In this document: positions 27,147 to 36,201 of the stretch, one piece after another
Layout of the letters: every line of letters starts with the position of its first letter
How positions within the stretch are numbered: position 1 is the first letter of the stretch
Source: Christiangramia lutea
GTDB lineage: Bacteria; Bacteroidota; Bacteroidia; Flavobacteriales; Flavobacteriaceae
Assembly: GCF_022489035.1 (NCBI RefSeq)
Contig: NZ_JAKVTV010000003.1
Span: 372,001 to 436,000, forward strand
Direction: 5' to 3'
Length of the DNA: 64,000 bases
Notes under the pieces: generated by a model
Database searches by the model: none
Told to the model about the DNA's origin: nothing
What the model saw: the letters and a program-made list of their open reading frames with translations, nothing else
Position numbers and translations under genes: made by a program

Positions 27147-28171
27147 ATATCCTTAACGCATCTAAAACCAGTATGTTCAAGTCCGGTATCTGGGGCAGAA
27201 CTCATCCTGGCGGCATTTCTAAAGCCGGTGCAATAACTTTCGCTGCACAAAAATGATCCTCCACGGATAACTTTCTGTTGCTCCATGTTCACAAAATCCC
27301 GGAAATAGCCGTCCACTCTTTCTCCGGTCCTTGAATAGGCGTCTGGATGGTAGGTATCCAGGCACCATTCCCATACATTTCCTGAAGTTTCATAGAGCCC
27401 GAACGGGTTAGCAGGGAAGCTTTTTACCGGAGCGGTTTTTTCAAAATTATCTTCATTTAAGTTTTGCTTAGGAAAGCTACCCTGGAAGAAATTAACCATT
27501 TCCGAGGCTTTTTCATGTTCATTTCCCCAGTTATAAATTAGGGTGTCGTTTCCTGCCCGGTTGAGATATTCAAATTCAGCTTCGGTAGGTAACCTTTTCC
27601 CTGCCCATTTTGCGTAGGCCATGGCATCATACCAGGAAACCTGAACCACGGGATGATCGTCTTTTCCAATTATATCACTATCAGGCCCGGTTGGATTCAT
27701 CCAATTGGCTCCTTTTACAAACTTCCACCACCATTCCGGATTATATGGATCGAAGACCAGGGCTCCCGGTTCATATTTTTTTCCTTTAATTTCAAAAGAA
27801 CGTTCAGCTGTCGTTACATATCCTGTAGCTTCCACGAATTCTCGAAATTGCGCATTAGTCACTTCGGTATCATCAACCCAAATGTCCTTTATCGATTCTT
27901 CATGTTTTGGAAATTCATCTTTTCTAGCCTGATCATTATCGCCACCCATCATAAACTTACCACCAGAAATTCTGGTCATTCCAATGGTAGAAGCTGAATC
28001 CTTCCTGGTTTCTATGTAAGATATCTCTCTTAGATATTGCCGGTGATAATCTGTATATACCGGCTTTGGTTTTTCTTCAATGACGGATATTGGAGCTGAC
28101 TTTTGGCTCTCCTTACAGGAAACAGCCAGAATTACGATCGAAAAAACTAAAAAAATAGATCTGGATGACAT
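27143..28171 (-). CDS. FGE-sulfatase family lipoprotein (SUMF1-like)
   Basis: The 342-residue protein has a lipoprotein signal peptide (lipobox LAVSC, Cys19) and then a full formylglycine-generating-enzyme domain (residues about 60-342): GGKFMMGGDNDQAR, WVDDTEVTNAQFREFV, PVVQVSWYDAMAYAKWAGKRLPTE, and a C-terminal GGSFLCSESYC...GFRCVKD. Both active-site cysteines of oxygen-dependent FGE appear present (CxxxxC). GldJ/GldK/EgtB relatives share the fold but often lack that pair. It could activate sulfatases in the envelope, but no sulfatase is nearby. Confidence 0.82.
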   Translation of the reverse strand: MSSRSIFLVFSIVILAVSCKESQKSAPISVIEEKPKPVYTDYHRQYLREISYIETRKDSASTIGMTRISGGKFMMGGDNDQARKDEFPKHEESIKDIWVDDTEVTNAQFREFVEATGYVTTAERSFEIKGKKYEPGALVFDPYNPEWWWKFVKGANWMNPTGPDSDIIGKDDHPVVQVSWYDAMAYAKWAGKRLPTEAEFEYLNRAGNDTLIYNWGNEHEKASEMVNFFQGSFPKQNLNEDNFEKTAPVKSFPANPFGLYETSGNVWEWCLDTYHPDAYSRTGERVDGYFRDFVNMEQQKVIRGGSFLCSESYCTGFRNAARMSSAPDTGLEHTGFRCVKDI

Positions 28172-28203
28172 AAAATTTGATGATATGCCGGCAAATATAA
28201 TAA

Positions 28204-28241
28204 TAAAAAAACCGGAAAATCAATCGCTCGATCTTCCGGTT
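28204..28241 (-). terminator. Rho-independent terminator after the alcohol dehydrogenase gene
   Basis: On the minus strand AACCGGAA (28241-28234) pairs with TTCCGGTT (28217-28210) across a 16-nt loop, followed by a T run (28211-28204). Confidence 0.75.
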
Positions 28242-28263
28242 CAACAGGCTAGCATTCTAGTTC

Positions 28264-29268
28264 TTATGGTTTTAAAACCACTCTGAATCTTGCCTTATTA
28301 TTCATCATTTTATCAAATGCTTCATTCGCTTTATCCAGTGGAAATTCTTCGATCATGGGTTTGGTACCTGTCATTGCACTGAAATTCAAAGTGTCTTCAG
28401 AATCTATGGCGGTTCCACTAGGCCATCCGGCAGCAGATTTTCTCCCCATCAATAACTGCATGGGAGAAACTTCAATTGGTTCCCCTGTAGCGGCGACCAT
28501 TAAAAGTTTTCCATCTACACCAAGGCCGTCCACCACGGCAGAAATAGCATCACTGTGAGGGGCTGTAGCCAGGATCAGTTTAGCGCCTCCCAGCTTCTGA
28601 AGTTCTTCAACACCATCTTTTTCGCCGGTATTGATGAAGTGATGGGCACCTAGATTCTTCGCCAGATCTTCTTTGTCATTACTATGTGAAATCGCTACTG
28701 TTTTCATTCCCATTTTATTAGCATATTGAATTCCCAGGTGGCCAAGTCCGCCAATTCCCTGTACCGCGACTACATCACCTGCACGAATACCAGAATTTCT
28801 CAAAGCATTATATACGGTAATTCCTGCACAGAGCAAGGGAGCGGCATCAGCTGATGAGAGCTCATCTGGAATTGCGGCGATGGCCTCTTTGGGAGCGACC
28901 ATAAATTCGGCATAACCTCCGTCATAGGAAATACCACTAATTTTTGCATTCTGGCAGTTAATAAAGTCGCCTCTTCGACACGGCTCACATTCAAAACAAT
29001 GTCCTCCATGCCAGCCCACTCCTACACGTTGCCCTTTTTCCCAATTTGACACATTTTTACCAACTGCTTCAACAATACCTACGACTTCGTGGCCAGGAAT
29101 TCTAGGGTATTCAAGTCCCGGAAATCCACCGGCTTTTACGAAATTATCACTGTGGCAAATCCCACAGGCTTCTACCTTAATTAATACTTCATTTTCAGTA
29201 GGACTGGGTTTATCTACGTCTTTTATAATAAAATCGCCTCCGGCTTTTTCAATAACTGCTGCTTTCAT
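28264..29268 (-). CDS. Zinc-dependent alcohol dehydrogenase (MDR family)
   Basis: The 334-residue medium-chain dehydrogenase has the catalytic zinc ligands in CGICHSDNF and GHEVVGIVEAVG. The structural zinc cysteines are in HCFECEPCRRGDFINC. The Rossmann motif is GIGGLGHLGIQYA. It resembles the propanol-preferring AdhP and cinnamyl-alcohol types. Substrate is not predictable. It is a single-gene unit with its own terminator downstream. Confidence 0.9.
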   Translation of the reverse strand: MKAAVIEKAGGDFIIKDVDKPSPTENEVLIKVEACGICHSDNFVKAGGFPGLEYPRIPGHEVVGIVEAVGKNVSNWEKGQRVGVGWHGGHCFECEPCRRGDFINCQNAKISGISYDGGYAEFMVAPKEAIAAIPDELSSADAAPLLCAGITVYNALRNSGIRAGDVVAVQGIGGLGHLGIQYANKMGMKTVAISHSNDKEDLAKNLGAHHFINTGEKDGVEELQKLGGAKLILATAPHSDAISAVVDGLGVDGKLLMVAATGEPIEVSPMQLLMGRKSAAGWPSGTAIDSEDTLNFSAMTGTKPMIEEFPLDKANEAFDKMMNNKARFRVVLKP

Positions 29269-29374
29269 TATTCAATTTATTTGAATTGGTTTTGAAGAGT
29301 TCCAAATTTAGAAACTCTACATAAAATTTTTGCCAGCAGAAGTTACGAAACGAGGAAGCAAAAATGCTTTAAGA

Positions 29375-30073
29375 CTATGTTAAATGGGAAAGGGTAAATG
29401 GTAGAACAAATATTAAAACCATAGAATTATTCATGCTGTGTAGCAAAATTGGCCATAACAGGCTTTTATTCTCCAGTTTCACCTTCCCAAAAAAGTAGCC
29501 GGCGATGATCCTCGGAAATATCATTAGGATCAAAACCAGGTCCAGTTGAAAAGTATCTACATAGTTATAGATGTGTACGAAACCAAATATTATTGCTCCT
29601 CCAATCCAGATAAGAAAATAATACTTGTGTAGCCAGTAACAGATGGTATGATATACTTTAGAAGGGACGAGTTGTCCCAAAGCGTAAAAAATGAAAAGGA
29701 TGGTGCTTAATAAAAGACCAAATTTTAATAGCCAGTGGGCCTCCTCTGGAATGATAAATAAACCAAAAATATAAATTAAAGCGCAGAAAAAAATCCTTAT
29801 GCTTATAGGCGTGGGTTTCAGGATGCTTCTGAAAATACTTTCTTCGATTACTGGTGCGGCGATAGCGGCCAGAAAGATAAATTTTAAAGGATTTTCTTCC
29901 AGGATCTTCAGGATCTCCATTTGTTCATACTTCTGAAGGTCCAGATCAAAGATGAAAAGATCAAGAATTCGGAGGATAAAAAAGAAGGCAAAATAGCACA
30001 GGATCATCAGCGCAAAATTCCTGAAAAGGTTTTTTACTTTAGCCCCCAGATTATTCTCTCTTAATAAATTCAA
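29375..30073 (-). CDS. CPBP-family intramembrane protease-like protein
   Basis: The 232-residue polytopic membrane protein has about seven membrane segments. The family motifs are visible: EESIFR (EExxxR, residues about 77-82), FGFVHIYNY (FxxxH) and LLHSMNNS. These form the metal site in CPBP/Rce1-like proteases. The start is TTG at 30073, with an in-frame stop shortly before it. It lies 15 nt after sdaA and may be cotranscribed. Substrate unknown. Confidence 0.8.
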   Translation of the reverse strand: MNLLRENNLGAKVKNLFRNFALMILCYFAFFFILRILDLFIFDLDLQKYEQMEILKILEENPLKFIFLAAIAAPVIEESIFRSILKPTPISIRIFFCALIYIFGLFIIPEEAHWLLKFGLLLSTILFIFYALGQLVPSKVYHTICYWLHKYYFLIWIGGAIIFGFVHIYNYVDTFQLDLVLILMIFPRIIAGYFFGKVKLENKSLLWPILLHSMNNSMVLIFVLPFTLSHLT

Positions 30074-30088
30074 ATTTTGAATGCGTTT

Positions 30089-31522
30089 TTAGCAATCACT
30101 TAAACTAACCTTAACAGCGAGGCCACCTTCAGATGTTTCCTTGTATTTTTTATTCATATCCTTAGCGGTCTCCCACATGGTTTCTATGACTTTATCTAAA
30201 GGCACTTTAGCACGGCTCGCATCACTTTCCATAGCGATCTCAGCAGCATTGATGGCTTTTATGGCGCCCATGGCATTTCTCTCAATGCAGGGAACCTGAA
30301 CCAGTCCGGCGATAGGATCACAGGTAAGTCCCAAATGATGTTCCATGGCGATTTCGCTGGCCATAAGTACCTGCTCGGGAGTTCCTCCAAGTAATTCAGT
30401 TAAACCTCCGGCAGCCATTGCTGAAGACACTCCAATCTCTGCCTGGCAGCCACCCATCGCGGCAGAAATCGTGGCACCTTTCTTAAACAGACTTCCAATT
30501 TCACCTGCAACCAACATAAATCTTTTTAGATCTTCGAAAGTTGCATCGTGATTTTCGATACACATATAATACATCATCACAGCGGGTACGGTACCAGCGC
30601 TACCATTTGTAGGAGCCGTAACCACACGTCCAAGGGATGCATTTACTTCATTCACACTAAGTGCAAAACAGCTCACCCATTTTAATATTTGACGGAATTT
30701 CACTTCGGTTTGACGAATAGCGGGTATCCAGTCTTCAATTCCGGTATATTTGGTATCGCCGATCAATCTTTGATGCATTTCAAAGGCGCGGCGTTTAACA
30801 TTGAGGCCGCCCGGAAGAGTTCCTTCAGTATGGCAGCCTATATACATCGACTCAAGCATCGTATCCCACACCTGCTTGAAATTAGCTTCAATTTCTTCAT
30901 CAGTCCTTAATGAGCGCTCATTCTCCAGAACAATATCAGAAATTGGTTTATTTTCAGATTTGCAAAAAGCGAGAAGTTCAGTAGCCTTTTCAATAGGAAA
31001 TGGAAATTCCTGGAAATTCTTCATTTTCTTGCTAGCATTCTTTCGTTCCTTTTTAACAACGAATCCGCCACCTATAGAATAAAAAGAAGAGGAGGTTTTT
31101 TTGCCATTTTGAAGACTGGCCCTGAAGGTCATTCCGTTAGGATGAAATTCGAGAAATTTTCGGTTAAATTTCACGTCTTCAGTAAAACTGAAAGCTATAT
31201 CTCTTTCTCCATTAAATCGAAGTTTTCCGGTTTCTTTGATCCTTTCAATCTCAGATTCTAAGATCGAAATTTCCATAGTTACCGGGTCGTGGCCTAATAA
31301 ACCAAGAAGAGTAGCAATATCTGTCGCATGACCTTTTCCGGTTAGACTTAAAGACCCATAAAGATCTACATGAATCCTTTCAACCTCGTCAAAACGACCT
31401 TTCTTTTTGAGTTCTCCAACCCATCGTTGAGCGGCCCTCCACGGGCCAAGAGTATGAGAACTTGAAGGTCCAACTCCAACCTTAAGCATGTCAAAAACGC
31501 TAATGCATTCTATTTTTCGCAT
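30089..31522 (-). CDS. sdaA: L-serine ammonia-lyase (iron-sulfur type)
   Basis: The 477-residue single-chain enzyme deaminates serine to pyruvate. The N-terminal beta domain has [24 protein letters not shown]. The alpha domain has [17 protein letters not shown] and [17 protein letters not shown], which provide the cysteines for the [4Fe-4S] cluster. The free serine-like N-terminal end and full length match the family. It is divergent from dnaK. Confidence 0.95.
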   Translation of the reverse strand: MRKIECISVFDMLKVGVGPSSSHTLGPWRAAQRWVGELKKKGRFDEVERIHVDLYGSLSLTGKGHATDIATLLGLLGHDPVTMEISILESEIERIKETGKLRFNGERDIAFSFTEDVKFNRKFLEFHPNGMTFRASLQNGKKTSSSFYSIGGGFVVKKERKNASKKMKNFQEFPFPIEKATELLAFCKSENKPISDIVLENERSLRTDEEIEANFKQVWDTMLESMYIGCHTEGTLPGGLNVKRRAFEMHQRLIGDTKYTGIEDWIPAIRQTEVKFRQILKWVSCFALSVNEVNASLGRVVTAPTNGSAGTVPAVMMYYMCIENHDATFEDLKRFMLVAGEIGSLFKKGATISAAMGGCQAEIGVSSAMAAGGLTELLGGTPEQVLMASEIAMEHHLGLTCDPIAGLVQVPCIERNAMGAIKAINAAEIAMESDASRAKVPLDKVIETMWETAKDMNKKYKETSEGGLAVKVSLSDC

Positions 31523-31621
31523 TCAGAATAACAATTTGGAAACAAAAATAAGGATTTGTTAATCCTGCCCATGATAATTTGAGAAAATTATATCCTTATT
31601 GTCCCGGGTGAATTGTTCCAA

Positions 31622-31686
31622 TGACAGGCTGTTTAGAAAATTGTGACAGTCTGTCAGAAGAATTGTGCTGGCATAATGATTGACTT
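31622..31686 (+). promoter_or_regulatory. Tandem palindromes and -24/-12-like element upstream of dnaK
   Basis: TGACAG-T-CTGTCA (31644-31656) is a perfect palindrome. An imperfect copy TGACAG-G-CTGTTT (31622-31634) is centred 22 bp earlier, two helical turns. Thirteen bases after the palindrome comes CTGGCATAATGATTGA (31668-31683). It resembles a sigma-54 promoter (TGGC and TTGC at -24/-12) apart from A in place of C in the -12 part. It could be a heat-shock or other stress operator region for dnaK; identity unproven. Confidence 0.5.
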
Positions 31687-31737
31687 CTTGTGACTGTAAA
31701 ATTGATAGACTAACGTAAAAAAACAAGTTATATAGTT

Positions 31738-33663
31738 ATGAGTAAAGTAATTGGAATTGACTTGGGTACCACAAACTCCTGCGTTGCCGTAATGGAAGGT
31801 AGTGAGCCAACGGTGATACCTAATGCCGAAGGAAAAAGAACTACACCTTCTGTAATCGCATTTGTAGAAGGTGGAGAGATAAAGGTTGGTGATCCTGCGA
31901 AACGTCAGGCGGTAACTAACCCACAGAAAACAATTTCCTCTATTAAAAGATTTATGGGGAACAAGTTTTCTGAATCTGAAAGAGAAGCGGGAAGAGTACC
32001 TTATACTGTAAAGAAAGGTGATAATGATACTCCACGTGTAGAAATTGACGGTCGTCTTTATACCCCACAGGAACTTTCAGCAATGGTACTTCAAAAAATG
32101 AAGAAAACTGCTGAAGACTACCTTGGACAGGATGTGACCGAAGCGGTAATTACCGTACCTGCATATTTTAATGACTCTCAGCGTCACGCAACAAAAGAAG
32201 CTGGTGAGATCGCAGGTCTTAAAGTAAGAAGAATTATTAACGAGCCAACCGCAGCAGCACTTGCTTACGGATTGGATAAAAAATCTCAGGATCAGAAGAT
32301 CGCTGTGTATGACCTTGGTGGTGGTACTTTCGATATTTCTATTCTTGAGCTAGGTGATGGTGTATTTGAAGTACTTTCTACTAATGGTGATACTCACCTT
32401 GGTGGGGATGACTTTGATGAAGTACTGATCGATTACCTTGCAGATAATTTCCAGAAAGCTGAAGACATCGATCTTAGAAAAGATCCTATGGCACTTCAGA
32501 GATTGAAAGAAGCTGCTGAGAAAGCGAAGATCGAATTATCTTCTTCTTCTCAAACAGAGATCAATCTTCCATACGTAACTGCTACCGCAAGCGGACCAAA
32601 ACACCTTGTAGAGACTATCACTCGTTCTAAATTTGAGCAATTAGCTTCAGAACTGGTAACAAGATCTATGGAGCCTGTGAAAAAAGCGCTCAGCGATGCA
32701 GGTCTTTCTAAGAGCGATATCGACGAGGTAATTCTTGTGGGTGGATCAACCCGTATTCCTAAGATCCAGGAAGAGGTTGAGTCTTTCTTCGGAAAGAAAC
32801 CTTCTAAAGGAGTGAATCCAGATGAGGTTGTTGCAATTGGTGCAGCTATCCAGGGTGGTGTACTTACCGGAGACGTAAAAGATGTATTGCTTCTTGACGT
32901 TACTCCACTTTCTCTAGGTATTGAAACTATGGGAGGAGTTAACACTAAACTTATCGAAGCTAACACGACAATTCCAACCAAGAAGTCACAGACTTTCTCT
33001 ACAGCGGCAGATAATCAGCCATCTGTTGAGATCCATGTACTTCAGGGAGAGCGTCCAATGGCCGCAGATAACAAGACAATTGGTAGATTCCACTTAGACG
33101 GAATTCCACCAGCACCAAGAGGAACTCCTCAAATTGAAGTGACTTTCGATATTGATGCCAACGGTATCATTAAAGTAAGTGCGACCGATAAAGCAACTGG
33201 TAAGTCTCAGGATATTCGTATTGAAGCTTCTTCAGGATTAACCGAAGAGGAAATCGAGAAAATGAAAAAAGAGGCTGAAGCAAATGCTGAAACTGATAAA
33301 AAAGCAAAAGAGAAAGTTGATAAGCTGAATGAAGCTGATGCAATGATCTTCCAGACTGAAAAGCAGTTGAAAGAATTTGGTGATAAACTTTCTGATGAGA
33401 AAAAGAAGCCAATCGAGGAAGCATTGGAAGAGCTTAAAAAAGCTTACGAAACTAAAGAAGTTGAAACTATTCAGCCTGCTTTAGACAAGATCAACGAAGC
33501 ATGGAAAACTGCTTCAGAAGAAATGTATAAAGCACAGGCAGAAGCTCAGGGCGGAGCAAACGGACAGCCAGGTGGACCGCAACAAGGTGCAACCGGAGCT
33601 GAAGGTGGAGACGCCAAGAGCGGAGATGATGTAGAAGATGTAGATTTTGAGGAGGTAAAATAA
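31738..33663 (+). CDS. dnaK: Chaperone DnaK (Hsp70)
   Basis: The 641-residue ATP-dependent chaperone has the nucleotide-binding domain at residues 1-380 ([39 protein letters not shown]), the substrate-binding domain to about 505, the helical lid to about 605, and the disordered acidic tail ending [12 protein letters not shown]. No dnaJ or grpE is adjacent. The upstream region holds tandem palindromes and a clear terminator follows. Confidence 0.98.
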   Translation: MSKVIGIDLGTTNSCVAVMEGSEPTVIPNAEGKRTTPSVIAFVEGGEIKVGDPAKRQAVTNPQKTISSIKRFMGNKFSESEREAGRVPYTVKKGDNDTPRVEIDGRLYTPQELSAMVLQKMKKTAEDYLGQDVTEAVITVPAYFNDSQRHATKEAGEIAGLKVRRIINEPTAAALAYGLDKKSQDQKIAVYDLGGGTFDISILELGDGVFEVLSTNGDTHLGGDDFDEVLIDYLADNFQKAEDIDLRKDPMALQRLKEAAEKAKIELSSSSQTEINLPYVTATASGPKHLVETITRSKFEQLASELVTRSMEPVKKALSDAGLSKSDIDEVILVGGSTRIPKIQEEVESFFGKKPSKGVNPDEVVAIGAAIQGGVLTGDVKDVLLLDVTPLSLGIETMGGVNTKLIEANTTIPTKKSQTFSTAADNQPSVEIHVLQGERPMAADNKTIGRFHLDGIPPAPRGTPQIEVTFDIDANGIIKVSATDKATGKSQDIRIEASSGLTEEEIEKMKKEAEANAETDKKAKEKVDKLNEADAMIFQTEKQLKEFGDKLSDEKKKPIEEALEELKKAYETKEVETIQPALDKINEAWKTASEEMYKAQAEAQGGANGQPGGPQQGATGAEGGDAKSGDDVEDVDFEEVK

Positions 33664-33688
33664 ACTTCAAATCACAATAAGTTAAGAA

Positions 33689-33716
33689 AGCCTCGCAGCA
33701 ATGCGGGGCTTTTTTT
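33689..33716 (+). terminator. dnaK terminator
   Basis: AGCCTCGCA (33689-33697) pairs with TGCGGGGCT (33702-33710), one T-G wobble, GCAA tetraloop, then seven T. Confidence 0.88.
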
Positions 33717-33739
33717 GTTCTGTATGACTCATCTGATCC

Positions 33740-33794
33740 GTCAAGCTGACCTCGTTTCAGCTTCTTTTAGATCCTGAACCAAGTTCAGGATGAC
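33740..33794. repeat. GTCA...TGAC palindromic repeat, type A
   Basis: The 55-bp element starts GTCAAGCTGACCTCGTTTCA and ends AAGTTCAGGATGAC, the same design as the copy at 8029-8084. Confidence 0.8.
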
Positions 33795-33809
33795 GCTTGT
33801 TTTGTTTAA

Positions 33810-33886
33810 GTCATTTCGAAGAAGCAAAGCGATTGAGAAATCTTTTTTTAGAATTTAAAGAGATTTCTCACTTCGTTCGAAATGAC
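33810..33886. repeat. GTCA...TGAC palindromic repeat, type B
   Basis: It starts GTCATTTCGAAGAAGCAAAG and ends CACTTCGTTCGAAATGAC. The right half is an exact reverse complement of the type B left end seen at 12525 (GTCATTTCGAACGAAGTGAG). Confidence 0.82.
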
Positions 33887-33924
33887 ACTAAAATTAATAT
33901 TTGATTTATAATCGTTCTTACTGC

Positions 33925-33980
33925 GTCAAGCTGAACTCGTTTCAGCTTCTCAATAGTTCCTGAAAAAAGTTCAGGATGAC
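33925..33980. repeat. GTCA...TGAC palindromic repeat, type A
   Basis: It starts GTCAAGCTGAACTCGTTTCA and ends AAGTTCAGGATGAC. It abuts the eutC stop codon region. Confidence 0.8.
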
Positions 33981-33987
33981 GAAATAG

Positions 33988-34743
33988 TTATTTTTCAATA
34001 ATTCCTGAATTCCCTGATTTCAATTTCACTCCACTCAATTTTCTTCGGAAAGATTCCTTGATAAAGTATTGAAGTAATTTTGAAGCTCGATCAATACTCA
34101 ATCCATTTTCATGTATATTGGAAATACAGTTTCGTCTTTCATCTGTGATTCCCGGTTTGGGATCATAGGTGGTATAAACTCCCATGCTTTTGGGTGAAGA
34201 TAAACCCGGCCGTTCTCCAATTAAGACTGCTGTAAATATAGCATTAAGAGATGTTGCAATTTCATCCCCAATAGCCACACGGCCATACTTTACCAGGCAT
34301 AATCCAATCTTACGATCATTTTTAAGTTTTGGAATGATCTCCCGAAGCAACGGAATTGCCCCTTCATTTATGGCTTCTGCAGCAAGACCGTCTGTCAGGA
34401 TAAATAGTATATCGAAATTTTCTGATTTCTTAGTATTCCTATTATTTGACAGTTTTTTACCCAGGTCTGGCCGTTGTAAATATTCCTTTCTATTTGAAAC
34501 TTTGGTTTGAAATTGGTAAACTGGTAGATCGAATTCCTTCAGTTGTTCCAGTAATTCTTTTTCTTTTAGTTCTGAATAAATTGCGTCCTTGGTAAACGCA
34601 TGATCTTCCTGAAAGCTCAGTAATTCTTTTGTTGGAAGACTGCCTCCTGAATTTCCCAAAGCGATCCTGGCTTTAGAAAGAGACCTTAAGTTCTCCCAGG
34701 GATCTTTTTGCAGATAGCTTTTATGTGAAATTTCTTTACTCAT
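33988..34743 (-). CDS. eutC: Ethanolamine ammonia-lyase small subunit
   Basis: The 251-residue protein shows the EutC signatures RIALGNSGGSLPTKELLSFQ near the N-terminus and LIGERPGLSSPKSMGVYTTY (residues about 175-194). The two subunits with adenosylcobalamin split ethanolamine into acetaldehyde and ammonia. It overlaps eutB by 4 nt. Confidence 0.94.
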   Translation of the reverse strand: MSKEISHKSYLQKDPWENLRSLSKARIALGNSGGSLPTKELLSFQEDHAFTKDAIYSELKEKELLEQLKEFDLPVYQFQTKVSNRKEYLQRPDLGKKLSNNRNTKKSENFDILFILTDGLAAEAINEGAIPLLREIIPKLKNDRKIGLCLVKYGRVAIGDEIATSLNAIFTAVLIGERPGLSSPKSMGVYTTYDPKPGITDERRNCISNIHENGLSIDRASKLLQYFIKESFRRKLSGVKLKSGNSGIIEK

Positions 34744-36107
34744 GATTTCAGTTTTAGAATTTCTTCCGAAATTTCATTTCGATTTCCCCTTTCATCCATA
34801 ATGCCCATTTTCAGCAGCCATTCTTCAAATTCCGGTGCTGGTCTTTTATGAAGGACTTTCCTGAGGTACATAGCATCATGGAAGGAAGTCGACTGGTAAT
34901 TCAGCATGATATCATCGGCTCCGGGCACTCCCATAAAATAATTACATCCGGCAACACCTAAAAGGGTTAAAAGGGAATCCATATCATCCTGGTCGGCTTC
35001 CGCATGATTGGTATAGCAAACATCGCAACCCATGGGTAATCCAAGCAGTTTTCCGCAGAAATGATCTTCTAATGCAGCACGTGCTATTTGCTTGCCGTCA
35101 TATAAATACTCTGGACCAATAAAACCAACCACAGTATTTACAAGAAAAGGATCAAATTTTCGGGCTACCGCATAGGCACGGGCTTCCAGGGTTTGCTGAT
35201 CTACACCATGATGCGCATTTGCTGAAAGCGAAGAACCCTGTCCCGTTTCAAAATACATCATTTGGTTTCCGATAGTTCCCCGGTTTAATTCTGTTCCAGT
35301 GTCATAAGCTTCCTTAAGCAATTTCAGATCTATTCCGAAAGATGAATTCATTTTTTCGGTGCCACCAATGGATTGAAAAATTAGATCTACCGGCGCTTTA
35401 TCAATAATTTCAAGGGTAGTGGTTAGATGACTTAAAATACAATTCTGGGTAGGGATTTCATAATGTTGCCGGAAATCGTCCAGCTGATTTAATAATTTAG
35501 AAACTTCCTGCGGATTATCGGTTGCCGGATTAATGCCAATCAGCGCGTCACCACAGCCGTACATAAGTCCGTCGATGATGCTGGCGGCTATACCCTTTGG
35601 ATCATCTGAAGGGTTATTGGGTTGAAGACGTATCGAAAAATGCCCTTTTTTACCAACTGTATTTCTGAATTTAGTGACCACTTCAATTTTCTGGGCTACC
35701 GAGATTAGATCTTGGTTTCGCATGATCTTGGAAACCGCTGCCGCCATTTCCGGTGTAATTCCCAAGGCTAATTTTTGTAGAATCTCGCCATCGACCTCAT
35801 AAGAAAGTAAGTAATCCCGAAATTCTCCAACCGTTAAGCCTGAAATCGATTCAAAAGCTTTAGCATTATGATCATCTATAATTAGACGGGTAACTTCATC
35901 ATTCTCATAAGGGATCAGCAAATCTTCGAGAAATTTTTTCAGCGGAATTTCAGAAAGGCAATGCTGCGCAGCAATTCGTTCTTTATTGTCTTCAGCCATG
36001 ATACCTGCAAGAGCGTCACCAGATCTGGCCGGAGTTGCTTTCGCAAGAACCGTTTTAAGATCTTTGAAAGAGTATGTTTTTCCGCTAAGAGTAAACTTGT
36101 ACGCCAT
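34740..36107 (-). CDS. eutB: Ethanolamine ammonia-lyase large subunit
   Basis: The 455-residue TIM-barrel subunit binds ethanolamine and the B12 coenzyme. It shows FRNTVGKKGHFSIRLQPN, YFETGQGSSLSANAHHGVDQQTLEARAYAVAR and GCDVCYTNHAEADQDDMD. It is followed by eutC and preceded by an Nramp-like transporter on the same strand. No eutA reactivase, aldehyde dehydrogenase or microcompartment shell genes are present in the window. The pathway therefore looks minimal. Confidence 0.95.
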   Translation of the reverse strand: MAYKFTLSGKTYSFKDLKTVLAKATPARSGDALAGIMAEDNKERIAAQHCLSEIPLKKFLEDLLIPYENDEVTRLIIDDHNAKAFESISGLTVGEFRDYLLSYEVDGEILQKLALGITPEMAAAVSKIMRNQDLISVAQKIEVVTKFRNTVGKKGHFSIRLQPNNPSDDPKGIAASIIDGLMYGCGDALIGINPATDNPQEVSKLLNQLDDFRQHYEIPTQNCILSHLTTTLEIIDKAPVDLIFQSIGGTEKMNSSFGIDLKLLKEAYDTGTELNRGTIGNQMMYFETGQGSSLSANAHHGVDQQTLEARAYAVARKFDPFLVNTVVGFIGPEYLYDGKQIARAALEDHFCGKLLGLPMGCDVCYTNHAEADQDDMDSLLTLLGVAGCNYFMGVPGADDIMLNYQSTSFHDAMYLRKVLHKRPAPEFEEWLLKMGIMDERGNRNEISEEILKLKS

Positions 36108-36201
36108 AATTCCCTGAACCTGAACTTAATTTACAAAGAATCAGGAACGGAGAGGGGGCAATTATGGCTTTTAAGTTTTATTTAATCCTGGGTAAACCAG
36201 T

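Larger units (their letters stand above)
33664..33987. other. dnaK-eutC gap: terminator plus three repeat copies
   Basis: The 324-nt gap holds the dnaK terminator and palindromic repeats at 33740-33794, 33810-33886 and 33925-33980. No ORF or other signal is seen. Confidence 0.8.
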
